Below the pieces are notes generated by a model. It saw nothing but the letters and a program-made list of their open reading frames with translations, had not been told where the DNA came from and did not search any database. The position numbers and the translations under genes are program-made. Shown piece after piece: positions 1 through 7,928 of a stretch of DNA of 36,368 nucleotides. Source of the DNA: Leptolyngbyaceae cyanobacterium SM1_4_3 (GTDB taxonomy: Bacteria > Cyanobacteriota > Cyanobacteriia > Elainellales > Elainellaceae); contig JAAUTN010000025.1 in NCBI GenBank assembly GCA_012031415.1, positions 1 through 36,368 of the forward strand, read 5' to 3'. Each line of letters starts with the position of its first letter. Position 1 is the stretch's first letter.

Positions 1-99
1 CATGCACCCCTACGCAATTCATATCCAAAGTCAACTGTAGGATGTACTGGTGCGTTACGACTTCGCCCATCCTACGCACAGCGCACCCCCCCCAAGCTT

Positions 100-134
100 A
101 AGATCTGCGACTTCTCGAAGAAATCGCAGATCTT
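100..134. terminator. Strong inverted repeat, probable terminator
   Basis: Two perfect 11-base arms, AAGATCTGCGA (100-110) and TCGCAGATCTT (124-134), enclose a 13-base loop that can itself form a TTC/GAA mini-stem. On the + strand the hairpin is followed within ten bases by a run of six T. That fits a Rho-independent terminator for a + strand gene lying left of the window. On the - strand it sits just after the stop of the DUF2996 gene but has no T run there, so it could at most act bidirectionally. A second, weaker repeat (GTAGGATG at 37-44 with CATCCTAC at 68-75) lies just upstream. Confidence 0.55.
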
Positions 135-153
135 GTTGACTGTTTTTTATCTC

Positions 154-981
154 CTAGTTTCCAACCAGCCACTTCTGACCATTGAGCCGTTGAGCCGTGT
201 AAAGCACTAGCAAGTCTAAGCTGACTCTGCGCTCGTCAATCATGAATGACTCCAGGGTGCTTGGCTTGCCGCCGTTGTCAGCATAGGTAAAGACCTTTGA
301 ACCCTGAATGTCTTCCTTGAGGAAACCAATATTAAACTGACGCTTACCGCTTTTCCAATGACCGATTACCTGCCAGCATTCAGGGTTTTCGTCCAAGCCG
401 CTAATCGGCAGCTTTTGCCTTTCAAACTTCAGGTCTAGATCTGCAATGCCCTGCTTTGCCAGGTTTTCCTTTAGGGTTGGCAGAAAATGCTGGTTGATAA
501 ATTCGGCAAAAGGCTTATCTTCTAGAGCGGGAGGCTTTTCCTTCTTAGCCTTAGCAGCAGGTTGGGCATCGCCATCCGTCGCCTTTTCCTTTGCTGCTTT
601 TGCCGCCGCAGCTTTGGCTTTTCTTTCTTCAGGAGAGGGTTTGTCTCCATCTGTAGCAGCGGGCTTTTCACCTGCGGGTGCTTGCGCTTGCGCGTCTTCT
701 GGAGTTGGCTTGCGCTCTGGCCCAGTTGGGTCTTCGTCAGGCTTGTTTGCAGAAGGCAGCGGAGTTGCTTCTGGCTCATCTGAACTGGGTGCGTTGTCTT
801 CTGACACTTCGGGAGTGTGAGCAGTGCCAGCCGCAGGGTTTGCAACTTCTTCTCGTTGAGCCGCTTCAGACACCGCTGGCTTTTCGGCTGCATCGGTCAC
901 GGCTTCATTCCCATCGGCGGGAAGGTCGGCGGGTTTTGCCTCGGAATTTTCCCCAGAGTTTGATTTAGCTTCTTCTGCCAT
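154..981 (-). CDS. DUF2996 family protein with long low-complexity N-terminus
   Basis: This 275-residue protein has two parts. Residues 1 to about 150 are a highly charged stretch rich in Ala, Glu, Lys and Pro that is almost certainly disordered. Residues about 158-275 form a compact domain beginning FAEFINQHFLPTLKENL and ending GQKWLVGN. I recognise the C-terminal part as the cyanobacterial DUF2996 family, whose biochemical role is not established. No signal peptide or membrane segment is visible, so it should be cytosolic. The ATG at 981 has an AAGGA element about ten bases upstream. The gene stands alone, divergent from tRNA-Ser and cdsA. The Ala/Pro/Lys-rich tail is much longer than the domain needs and probably varies between species. 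Only the family assignment is firm. Confidence 0.8.
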   Translation of the reverse strand: MAEEAKSNSGENSEAKPADLPADGNEAVTDAAEKPAVSEAAQREEVANPAAGTAHTPEVSEDNAPSSDEPEATPLPSANKPDEDPTGPERKPTPEDAQAQAPAGEKPAATDGDKPSPEERKAKAAAAKAAKEKATDGDAQPAAKAKKEKPPALEDKPFAEFINQHFLPTLKENLAKQGIADLDLKFERQKLPISGLDENPECWQVIGHWKSGKRQFNIGFLKEDIQGSKVFTYADNGGKPSTLESFMIDERRVSLDLLVLYTAQRLNGQKWLVGN

Positions 982-1176
982 TGTGAGGTGAGTCCTTACG
1001 TGAATCTCGACGGCTTAGCTTCTGATGCCTGTATGCCTTCATACGTTCTCATCTTAATGAATAGTGGCTTTGTTGCTCAACTTGCTGCGGACGAAAATTC
1101 TAATAGCAGCTATAGCTGTTGCCCCAGGTGTAGAAGGGATGCACCCTCGCCATATTTGCCAAAACTATAGAATCGG

Positions 1177-1206
1177 TTGTGACGAGAACACGACAGACCA
1201 GATAAT
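1177..1206 (+). promoter_or_regulatory. Likely sigma-70 promoter of tRNA-Ser
   Basis: A -35-like TTGTGA (1177-1182) and a -10-like GATAAT (1201-1206) are separated by 18 bases. Initiation about seven bases downstream would leave a leader of roughly 30 bases before the tRNA at 1244. The call rests only on motif similarity and position. Confidence 0.4.
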
Positions 1207-1243
1207 ATAGTTAAGGCTTGACTAACAAAATAATCAGGCACCT

Positions 1244-1328
1244 GGAGAGGTGGCAGAGCGGTTGAATGCGGCAGACTCGAAATCTGTTTAAGGGAAACCT
1301 TACGGGGGTTCGAATCCCCCCCTCTCCG
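1244..1328 (+). tRNA. tRNA-Ser (anticodon CGA)
   Basis: An 85-base class II tRNA. The acceptor arm GGAGAGG (1244-1250) pairs with CCTCTCC (1321-1327), leaving discriminator G1328. The anticodon arm CAGAC-TCGAAAT-CTG carries CGA, which reads UCG serine codons. A variable arm of serine type (TTTAAGGGAAACCTTA) follows, and the T arm is GGGGG-TTCGAAT-CCCCC. All stems are intact. No CCA is encoded at the 3' end, so it must be added after transcription. The gene stands alone between the DUF2996 gene and cdsA. Confidence 0.97.
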
Positions 1329-1555
1329 TTGAGAAATCAGAAGCGAGAAGCAGGTTAAGGGCTATCAAAATCAGTTTAATCTAGGCTTAATCAGAAGAAA
1401 TGATTTGCCTCGTAGAACCTGGATGCAGATGGGAGCTACAGCACGGATTTAAGTTTTCTTGGGCTTAACTTGAATCTGTTGTGAATTTCTCTTCATCATG
1501 GTTATTAGGTGAATCTGAATCAATCTGAGTCTTGAACTGTTTTACTTAGAACCTT

Positions 1556-2428
1556 ATGCCGCTGTCTCGTGTCCTCAGTGCTATTGTTGCGATCGCCCTT
1601 GCTCTGGGGATGATTGTCTTGGGGGGATGGTACTTCACCCTCGGTTTCGGCATCATCATCTATCTGGGGCAACTGGAATATTTTCAGCTTGTTCGCGCAA
1701 AGGGAATTGCTCCAGCCGCAAAGACGACTTTGGTAGTCAGTCAGGCACTTTTGATTATTTCAACGGTTTATCCTACTACGCTAGCTGACGCAGTTTTGCC
1801 CGTCGCGGGAACTTTTATCTGCTTCTACTTGCTGTTTCAGCCCAAGCTTGCCACGATCGCCGATATTTCCGCTTCAATTTTGGGATTGTTCTATGGCGGC
1901 TACTTGCCAAGCTACTGGGTGAGGTTGCGATCGCTCGGCAATGCCGCAGTCAGCAACTTACCTCTAGGTGGCTACTTTCCCACCTCCCTCGAAAGCCTGC
2001 GCGATCTTCCCATTGGGCTAACGACAACTTTACTAGCCTTTGGCTGCATCTGGGCGGCAGACATCGGCGCTTATGTCTTTGGCAAGCTGTTTGGCAAGAC
2101 TCGGCTCTCTGATATCAGTCCCAAGAAAACGGTTGAAGGAGCCGTGTTTGGGGTAGCAGGCAGCGTTGGTGTCGCAATCGTAGGGGCGTGGTATCTCGGC
2201 TGGACGGGATGGCCACTCTCCGGCATGGCGTTAGGTTTACTGATTGGCATTGCCAGCTTGCTCGGCGACCTAACCGAATCGATGATGAAGCGAGATGCTG
2301 GAGTGAAAGATTCGGGGCAGTTGATCCCCGGTCACGGCGGCATTCTTGACCGAGCAGACAGCTACGTTTTCACGGCTCCGCTAGTTTACTATTTCGTCAC
2401 TCTGCTGCTACCGCTGCTGCCTAATTGA
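1556..2428 (+). CDS. cdsA: Phosphatidate cytidylyltransferase (CDP-diglyceride synthase)
   Basis: CdsA condenses CTP with phosphatidic acid to give CDP-diacylglycerol, the branch point for phosphatidylglycerol, which thylakoid function needs. The 290-residue product is almost entirely hydrophobic, with about eight predicted membrane helices, and belongs in the inner membrane. The family signature is complete at residues 242-268: Ser242, Lys245-Arg246-Asp247, Lys251-Asp252, then PGHGG and a closing DRAD. These residues bind Mg2+ and CTP in the family. The length is usual for cyanobacterial CdsA. The ATG at 1556 has no clear Shine-Dalgarno sequence but matches the expected N-terminus. The gene converges with the DUF2993 gene, separated by a stem-loop. 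It appears monocistronic. Confidence 0.95.
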   Translation: MPLSRVLSAIVAIALALGMIVLGGWYFTLGFGIIIYLGQLEYFQLVRAKGIAPAAKTTLVVSQALLIISTVYPTTLADAVLPVAGTFICFYLLFQPKLATIADISASILGLFYGGYLPSYWVRLRSLGNAAVSNLPLGGYFPTSLESLRDLPIGLTTTLLAFGCIWAADIGAYVFGKLFGKTRLSDISPKKTVEGAVFGVAGSVGVAIVGAWYLGWTGWPLSGMALGLLIGIASLLGDLTESMMKRDAGVKDSGQLIPGHGGILDRADSYVFTAPLVYYFVTLLLPLLPN

Positions 2429-2480
2429 AGGATTACGAGGATATTTGAAAAGTCTAATCTGTAACCCAAAAAACCGTAGG

Positions 2481-2542
2481 GGCGCGGCATTCGGCAGGTA
2501 GATCCTGGAATAAACCGAAAATCCTTGCCCGAATGCCACGCC
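2481..2542. repeat. Stem-loop between convergent genes
   Basis: Arm 2481-2498 (GGCGCGGCATTCGGCAGG) pairs with 2523-2542 around a 24-base loop, with one G-T-type difference and two single-base bulges. The core GGCATTCGG/CCGAATGCC is perfect. It lies between the stops of cdsA and the opposing DUF2993 gene, where it could end transcription from both sides. Its sequence style, a GC-rich palindrome flanked by GTAGGGG and CCTTTAC, also resembles dispersed intergenic repeats of cyanobacteria. No T tract follows on either strand. Confidence 0.55.
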
Positions 2543-2578
2543 TTTACAGGGGACATTCGCTACGTTTCAAACACCCTC

Positions 2579-3337
2579 TTAAGGAATCACATTGATTTTG
2601 CCCTGACAAAAAAGCTGTCCTGACTCCAAAGTCAACGTTTGAATATCGACTTCTGATCCCAGGTCAATCAAAAAACCATGCAGATCGGTTAGGGGTAATC
2701 CTCGCTTTGCCTGAGCGTGAGGCAGCCATTGAGGATGAGTCATCTGCAACTCATGTCCGCTGACTAGCTGTAGTCCCGTGCGAATCACCAAAAGCGTTGT
2801 TTCACCGCTGACCGAAACTAGGTTTGCGCTTAACGTCAGCTGATCTGCGCCAATTAAAATCTTGAGGTTTTGCAGATTTAAGGATTGCTCTTCGCCGTTC
2901 TCCGCTAAGCCTGTAGCATCACTCGATCGCAGCAAATTCACCACAAACTCAGTCACAGCATTTGCCAACAGCGGAGCCTGCAAGGAAGCGTTTAGCTCTG
3001 CCTCTCGCAGCAACAGTTCACCCCAAACGGGTACCACTTCTAAGAGTCGTAGTGGCTTTCCTTTAATCACCTGCCCCAAGTTGACTCGAATGCCCGATCC
3101 CGTCAGGTCAATGCGGCTAAGGTGTAGCCCCTGATAAATTACACCCTGAGCCGAGATCAAGACTTGAGGAATGTGTCCGGTGAGCAATTGGCGATCGCCT
3201 CCCTCAATCTCAATCTCTAGCTGATCGACCTTCTCGACTTGCGATCGCAGCCATAGTCCCACGGCTGGAGATAGGAAGCTGCCAATAATTCGACTCTGCT
3301 TAGCTGGAGCCGAGTTTTTATCTTGCTCTAAAGGCAA
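2579..3337 (-). CDS. LmeA-like phospholipid-binding protein (DUF2993)
   Basis: A 252-residue protein of the DUF2993/LmeA family. It is built of amphipathic beta-strands, with a typical early segment about residues 20-75 (FLSPAVGLWLRSQVEKVDQL, then the QLLTGHIPQVLISAQGVIYQGL strand region). Actinobacterial LmeA binds phospholipid and acts in envelope mannoglycan assembly. The cyanobacterial members are widespread but not assigned a function. No cleavable signal peptide is seen. The chosen start is TTG at 3337. It has a strong AGGAG nine bases upstream and no better ATG lies nearby, so a non-ATG start seems real. The gene converges on cdsA, which hints at a lipid theme without proving it. Confidence 0.8.
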   Translation of the reverse strand: MPLEQDKNSAPAKQSRIIGSFLSPAVGLWLRSQVEKVDQLEIEIEGGDRQLLTGHIPQVLISAQGVIYQGLHLSRIDLTGSGIRVNLGQVIKGKPLRLLEVVPVWGELLLREAELNASLQAPLLANAVTEFVVNLLRSSDATGLAENGEEQSLNLQNLKILIGADQLTLSANLVSVSGETTLLVIRTGLQLVSGHELQMTHPQWLPHAQAKRGLPLTDLHGFLIDLGSEVDIQTLTLESGQLFCQGKINVIP

Positions 3338-3852
3338 TGGCGTTGTCTCCTAAGCAGCTTAAATTCAATCAAAGCCAACTCAAATAATGAAAAGGCTATC
3401 CCAACTGGACTGAGAGCAGCTTACAGCACAGGATGTTCTTCCGTATACAGACCTGGAAATCTTAAATCAGTTGTCAGAGGAGTAGATCAAATCTCTACAA
3501 GAGTGTCTTACAAAAAAGTAATTAAACCGTAACTTAAGCTGATCCCACTCTCGATCCCCATGAAGAACAAATGTCACCAAATTTTGACATAACGATCCCG
3601 CTTGTGCTTATAAAACCGTTAACCTCCCAAGAATCAAGTTTCTGCCCCCCTTGATCTCCTCCTTAATTTTTTGCAATATAAACCCAACGGCTGATCCCCA
3701 TGATCCCAAAAAAAACCTGTCTTATCCTCTTGAGACTTAAAGCCTGATACCTGCTTGGACTAGAAACTCATCCACACAAAGGGTGAGTCGCTGTCCAAGC
3801 GGAATCACTCAGAGCAAATCGACCCGACATAGAAACTACCGGAGATTGAATC
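3338..3852 (+). other. Long intergenic region and 5' leader of the DUF4912 gene
   Basis: This 515-base stretch has no convincing ORF. It contains repeated GATCCC/GATCCCC words (around 3541, 3554, 3592, 3693 and 3701) and a good promoter at 3584-3613. A leader of about 230 bases follows that promoter before the ATG at 3853. The leader has no T-run hairpin that I can recognise. A leader of that length leaves room for post-transcriptional control, but no known riboswitch was recognised. Confidence 0.5.
3584..3613 (+). promoter_or_regulatory. Consensus-like sigma-70 promoter
   Basis: A perfect TTGACA (3584-3589) is followed 18 bases later by TTATAA (3608-3613), with further A residues just downstream. 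This is the closest match to a housekeeping promoter in the window. It points at the Rho_N/DUF4912 gene and implies a 5' untranslated leader of roughly 230 bases. Confidence 0.6.
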
Positions 3853-5091
3853 ATGGCAAATGAACGCCTACCCCTAGAGGAAATGACGCTAAGACAGCTT
3901 CGCAAGATTGCCAGCGAATATGGCATATCTCGTTACAGTCGGATGCGTAAAGAGCAGTTGTTGACCTCAATTCAGGAAGCTCAGAGAGCAAAGTACCCGC
4001 CCAGTTCACCCCGCACTTTGGAGGCACAGGAAGAAGTGGAAGCAGCAAAATTTGATGTCGGACAGACCGATCGCACAGGTGGTTTACTAGCAGTCGTAGA
4101 TGAGGGGCTTGCTGACCTCCCTGAAGGCTATGGCGAGAGCCGGATTGTGCTGATGCCTCGTGATCCCCAGTGGGCTTATACCTATTGGGATGTGCCGAAT
4201 GGTCACAAGGAAGACCTACGTCGGCAGGGTGGATATCGGCTAGCGTTGCGCTTTTACGACGTGACCGACATCAATTTAGACTATCAAAGACCCCACAGCC
4301 TTCAGCAGTATGAGTGCGACGAACTGGCGCGGGAATGGTATTTGCCTATCCCTGTGAGCGATCGCGACTACATGGTTGAGATTGGCTACATTGCTGGCGA
4401 TGGTCGCTGGCTCGTCCTGGCTCGTTCAGCCCTCGTGCGGATTCCGCCTGTCTATCCCTCCGATTGGATCGATGATCAATTTATCACCGTGTCTTGGGAA
4501 GAAGATTTGCGCGGCAAAAAAATTGTCGAATTGGTTCCTCCCAGCAAGCAAGTTGCAGCAACGGCGGCTGGGGCAACGAGTACTGACAATGCCCTTTACA
4601 ATGAGATTTTCGGCATGGCTCAATCTGCCGAAGCTCAGCGAGTCGCCGGATCGCTGTTTGGCTCAATGCAGCAGGTGCCTGAGCAGGCAGTTAGTTCTTA
4701 CGTCTTCCCGTCTGGCGTTGGTATGTGGGCAGTTCCTACCATGTCAGGGCTATCCATGTCGGGAGTTGGTATGTCTGGGGTTGGTTTCTCGGCTTCCGCT
4801 CCTCCGATTCGCCCGCGTCAGTTTTGGCTGGTTGCTGATGCCGAACTGATTGTCTACGGTGCAACGGAGCCTGACGCAACAGTAACGATTGGCGGTCGCC
4901 CAATCAAGCTCAACCCCGATGGCACTTTCCGTTTCCAAATGTCCTTCCAGGATGGGCTGATTGACTACCCGATTATGGCGGTTGCCGCTGACGGTGAGCA
5001 GACCCGCTCAGTTCACATGAAGTTTACTCGCGAAACCCCAGAGCGCAACACCAATACTAAAGCAGAGGCCGTTCAGGAATGGTTGGTGTAA
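3853..5091 (+). CDS. Rho_N/SAP-like plus DUF4912 domain protein
   Basis: This 412-residue protein has three visible parts. Residues 5-45 (starting PLEEMTLRQLRKIASEYGIS) form a helix-extended-helix like the Rho termination factor N-terminal or SAP fold, which usually binds nucleic acid. Residues about 95-225 match DUF4912, opening with RIVLMPRDPQWAYTYWDVP. The C-terminal part, about residues 320-405, repeats a beta-rich carbohydrate-like module (QFWLVADAELIVYGATEP). A Gly/Ser/Met-rich linker lies between them, with the near repeat MSGLSMSGVGMSGVGFS at about 297-313. No signal peptide is seen. Function is not established; a nucleic-acid-associated or regulatory role is inferred from the Rho_N part only. 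The gene is monocistronic, with the strong promoter described and a hairpin after its stop. Confidence 0.75.
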   Translation: MANERLPLEEMTLRQLRKIASEYGISRYSRMRKEQLLTSIQEAQRAKYPPSSPRTLEAQEEVEAAKFDVGQTDRTGGLLAVVDEGLADLPEGYGESRIVLMPRDPQWAYTYWDVPNGHKEDLRRQGGYRLALRFYDVTDINLDYQRPHSLQQYECDELAREWYLPIPVSDRDYMVEIGYIAGDGRWLVLARSALVRIPPVYPSDWIDDQFITVSWEEDLRGKKIVELVPPSKQVAATAAGATSTDNALYNEIFGMAQSAEAQRVAGSLFGSMQQVPEQAVSSYVFPSGVGMWAVPTMSGLSMSGVGMSGVGFSASAPPIRPRQFWLVADAELIVYGATEPDATVTIGGRPIKLNPDGTFRFQMSFQDGLIDYPIMAVAADGEQTRSVHMKFTRETPERNTNTKAEAVQEWLV

Positions 5092-5119
5092 GTCTGTTTA
5101 GCTAGTCTAGAGCAATAAA

Positions 5120-5142
5120 GGGTGGGAGTGCGCCTCTCACCC
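5120..5142 (+). terminator. Hairpin downstream of the DUF4912 gene
   Basis: GGGTGGGAG (5120-5128) pairs with CTCTCACCC (5134-5142) with one mismatch around a 5-base loop, 28 bases after the stop codon. No U tract follows, so it could be a weak or Rho-assisted terminator or a 3' stabiliser. Confidence 0.45.
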
Positions 5143-5232
5143 GTTGCTTCATGCCCTAGCACTCTTTCCCTTTGGTTCTGCCTGTATGATTACAGCTATA
5201 TAAGATGAAGAAGCAGGGTAAGGATAAGGTGG

Positions 5233-5796
5233 ATGACTCCCCAAGAAATCACCGATACTCTAAAAGCTCTATTTGGCAATGCTGTTGAGGCATCTGAGCC
5301 TGAATCTTGGCAGGTGGAGGCAGACAATGTTCGGTTGCTAGTGTTGCTGTCTGAAGATCAGTCGTGGTTGCGATCGCTCGTCTCGATTGCCCCCGCTCAA
5401 GAAGCGCTTCCCTACCTGGAGCAATTGCTTGAAACCAACTTTGACGAAACGCAGGAGACGCGTTACGCTCTGTACCAAAATGTACTTTGGGGAGTTTTTC
5501 AGCATAACCGAGCAAGTTTAACGCCAGAGGACTTTAAAGCAGCGATCGCCCGATTACTGGCACTTCAGCAACAAGGTTTGTCAGTCAGCTTCAGCCGATT
5601 GGCCGAAACTCAAATTCGCCAGATTATCCAGGTAGCCAAACTTCAAGGACAATCGCTGGAGGCAACCTTACAAACACTAGATAGGTTTTATCAAGAAGGT
5701 GTGATGGGAGAAATTGACCAGGATGCATCCCAGCGAGAACAAGTCTTAGCAGCTTGGCGATATCAACTAGAACGTCTTTGGAACGAAGAAATTTGA
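5233..5796 (+). CDS. Conserved cyanobacterial protein, possible YbjN/CesT-like fold
   Basis: A soluble 187-residue acidic protein. I do not recognise a named family. The segment at residues 30-120 alternates strands and helices (VRLLVLLSEDQSWLRSLVSI, then a helix and TRYALYQNVLWGVFQHN, then LTPEDFKAAIARLLAL). That pattern recalls the small chaperone-like fold of YbjN and type III chaperones; this is an impression, not a match. The C-terminal 60 residues are helical. The ATG at 5233 follows AAGGATAAGG, a reasonable ribosome site. There are no transmembrane helices. The neighbours on both sides have their own promoters, so the context gives no functional hint. Confidence 0.65.
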   Translation: MTPQEITDTLKALFGNAVEASEPESWQVEADNVRLLVLLSEDQSWLRSLVSIAPAQEALPYLEQLLETNFDETQETRYALYQNVLWGVFQHNRASLTPEDFKAAIARLLALQQQGLSVSFSRLAETQIRQIIQVAKLQGQSLEATLQTLDRFYQEGVMGEIDQDASQREQVLAAWRYQLERLWNEEI

Positions 5797-6000
5797 AAGT
5801 ACAAAGCTATTAAGTTCATTGTAATCAGATCCGGCTATTCAAACCTGGTAAATTACACTATGTGTTTCTTTTTAGGAAGCAAAATCGTTTTAAGCGTCTG
5901 ATAATATCTCAGCCTGATTGCTCAATCACATCAGCCAACTTGCACATTTATTTGATTCACCTGTAAATTAGGGTGAAGGCATAATACTTGAGATCGAGTT

Positions 6001-6408
6001 ATGGAGAAACGCATTCTTTTCATAGAAGATAACGATGATCATCGTTTCTTGACTCAGGATATGCTTGAACATTATGGATACACCGTATCCAGTTCACCGA
6101 GCGGAGCAAACTTCCTGCAACTGATTGCAAACTTTAAACCGCACGTCATTCTACTCGACCTCAAGCTGCCTGACAAAGATGGATTTACATTACTGGAAGA
6201 GCTACTTCATTCGGGATGGCAAAACATTCCGGTAATTGTAGTTTCTGCCTTTACATTCCGCCGAGAGAAAATGAGAGCCTTGCATTTAGGGGCGCGTCGC
6301 TATTTAACTAAGCCAGTAAATTTGAACACGCTAACTCAAGCAATTGATGCGGAAATTGCTAGCTCTAAGCCTGACCTTCATCTTGTTGCTGGCTTTCTTG
6401 GCGACTAA
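6001..6408 (+). CDS. Single-domain response regulator
   Basis: The 135 residues form one CheY-like receiver and nothing else. Acidic pocket residues Glu9-Asp10, phospho-acceptor Asp53 (ILLDLKLPDKDG), Ser82 and Lys104 (LTKPV) are all present, so it should be phosphorylated normally. With no output domain it must act by protein contact, as a shuttle in a phosphorelay or on a partner protein. No kinase is adjacent; the nearest are the hybrid kinases 5-17 kb away. The last 44 bases overlap the small opposing ORF at 6365-6565. The ATG at 6001 lacks a clear Shine-Dalgarno sequence. Confidence 0.92.
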   Translation: MEKRILFIEDNDDHRFLTQDMLEHYGYTVSSSPSGANFLQLIANFKPHVILLDLKLPDKDGFTLLEELLHSGWQNIPVIVVSAFTFRREKMRALHLGARRYLTKPVNLNTLTQAIDAEIASSKPDLHLVAGFLGD

Positions 6409-6565
6409 TGAATTCGTCAACTACTTCATTCATTCTTGAGTAGTCTGCGGAGATGAGCGAAATTAACTCCTCAAATTGTGAGGTTAAATCTGCGAGAGTT
6501 TGAAGATGATTGCCTAAGTCATTTTGTGATTCTAAATAGGCTTCTCTGAATTCTTGTGGAGTCAT
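6365..6565 (-). CDS. Small acidic coiled-coil-like protein, hypothetical
   Basis: The ORF encodes 66 residues starting MTPQEFREAYLESQNDLG. The sequence is strongly helical and acidic, with heptad-like hydrophobic spacing (LQTLADLTSQFEELISLI) and a Gln-rich end. Its composition looks like a true protein rather than a shadow frame, and most of it lies outside the neighbouring gene. It runs head-on into the response regulator, overlapping its final 44 bases. No ribosome site is obvious. I do not recognise a family. A partner or modulator of the receiver is conceivable but is only inferred from position. Confidence 0.5.
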   Translation of the reverse strand: MTPQEFREAYLESQNDLGNHLQTLADLTSQFEELISLISADYSRMNEVVDEFISRQESQQQDEGQA

Positions 6566-6841
6566 TGCTGAATATCTAGGTAGTCCGTTACATCTACAAT
6601 TCTCTGTACAACTGTTCTAAAACTAATCGGCTGAATTGCTTAACTCCTACTCCCAAAATGATGTAGAGCGTTGATCATTTTTTCTACTTTCAAGAAGTTT
6701 GTGTAAAGTTTGCGATCGCCCCTGTATCTGCTGATGTTTGCTCTCCTAAGAAAATACATCATTCTGGATTGGGTAATGGATTAATTTATAGACTGTCGAT
6801 GACATTCGCTAGCAGTAGCTAGTAATTGTTTTTCATCTGCC

Positions 6842-7657
6842 CTATTTTCTCAACGCTTGCTGAGCAATTTGAGTTACTTGCTCCATCTCTGCCAGTGTAG
6901 GGGCTGCCGCTGAACTGTCCATTTGCAGCCACAGCAAATATTCAATATTGCCAGCCGGACCTAGCAACGGCGACCAGGTTAACCCACCGTATTGCCAGCC
7001 TAAATTTTGGGCTGACTCTAGGACTTGGGCGATCGCCCCTGCCTGATCCTGTAAATCTCGCACTACACCTTTTTTTCCCACCTTTTCTCGCCCTACCTCA
7101 AACTGAGGTTTGACCAGCAGCACAACCTCCCTCGGAGCCTGGAGCAAATCCCACAGTGCAGGGAGAATTTTTGTTAGGGAAATAAACGAAACATCTGCAA
7201 CACCCAGATTTGGGTAAGGCTGGTCGGGAGGATAAAGATCTTCGGGTTTCAGGTTTCGCAGGTTTGTCCGCTCACGCAGCACCACACGCGCATCCTGACG
7301 CAAACTCCAGGCAACCTGTCCGTAGCCCACGTCTACGCCATACACCTGGTCTGCGCCCGCCTGAAGCAGGCAATCAGTAAAGCCTCCCGTAGAAATTCCT
7401 GCATCTAAACAAGTTCGCGCTGTCACCGAAATTTGGAAAACCTGGAGTGCTCTTGCCAGTTTCTCGCCGCCTCTAGAGACAAAGGGCGATCGCTGCTTCA
7501 CCTGAATCTGAGCCGAAACCTCTATTTCAGTTCCGGGCTTATCTACAACTTGTTGATTGACCATCACTTCCCCCGCCCGAATCAAGCGCTGCGCCTGTTG
7601 TCGGGAGGTAGAGAGGTTCAGTTCTACTAGAAGAGTGTCAAGTCGCTGTTTAGCCAA
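6842..7657 (-). CDS. tlyA: TlyA family rRNA (cytidine-2'-O)-methyltransferase
   Basis: TlyA-type enzymes use S-adenosylmethionine to 2'-O-methylate cytidines in 16S and/or 23S rRNA. The product has an N-terminal S4 RNA-binding domain (AKQRLDTLLVELNL to about residue 60) and an FtsJ-like methyltransferase fold with the SAM loop LDAGISTGGFTDCLLQAGA. Downstream come DVSFISLTKILPAL and LLVKPQFEVGR, which supply the conserved Asp/Lys. I place the start at TTG 7657, giving 271 residues and the family-typical beginning (M)AKQRLD. The same frame stays open to an ATG at 7744, which would add 29 residues without resemblance to the family. Some homologues are called haemolysin A, but the rRNA methylase role is better supported. 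Confidence 0.9.
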   Translation of the reverse strand: MAKQRLDTLLVELNLSTSRQQAQRLIRAGEVMVNQQVVDKPGTEIEVSAQIQVKQRSPFVSRGGEKLARALQVFQISVTARTCLDAGISTGGFTDCLLQAGADQVYGVDVGYGQVAWSLRQDARVVLRERTNLRNLKPEDLYPPDQPYPNLGVADVSFISLTKILPALWDLLQAPREVVLLVKPQFEVGREKVGKKGVVRDLQDQAGAIAQVLESAQNLGWQYGGLTWSPLLGPAGNIEYLLWLQMDSSAAAPTLAEMEQVTQIAQQALRK

Positions 7658-7855
7658 GTTTGGGAATGAGGTAAGGGAAACTGAGATGATTTCACTCCTT
7701 ATCTTAAGGGCGTTACAGGCGGGTAGTGACAGGGCGATCGCCAAATCGTTTGACCGCTAGATTTTAGAAATAGCCTTGCTCTACCCGGACTTGTAAAGGC
7801 GAACTGTCTGTCAGTGTCACTCAGATCATGACAGACCATATATTAAACAATTTAA

Positions 7856-7928
7856 CGCCCCAGGCTGGACTCGAACCAGCGACCAACTGCTTAGAAGGCA
7901 GTTGCTCTATCCACTGAGCTACTGGAGC
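7856..7928 (-). tRNA. tRNA-Arg (anticodon TCT)
   Basis: Read on the minus strand, GCTCCAG (7928-7922) pairs with CTGGGGC (7863-7857), including one G-T pair, leaving discriminator G7856. The D arm is GCTCAGTGGATAGAGC. The anticodon arm ACTGC-CTTCTAA-GCAGT gives TCT, which reads AGA/AGG arginine codons, and the T arm is GCTGG-TTCGAGT-CCAGC. The 73-base cloverleaf is complete. CCA is not encoded. Confidence 0.97.

Noticed and set aside
7600-7744. The longer TlyA start at 7744
   Set aside because: The extra 29 residues do not match the family, while TTG at 7657 gives the typical beginning.
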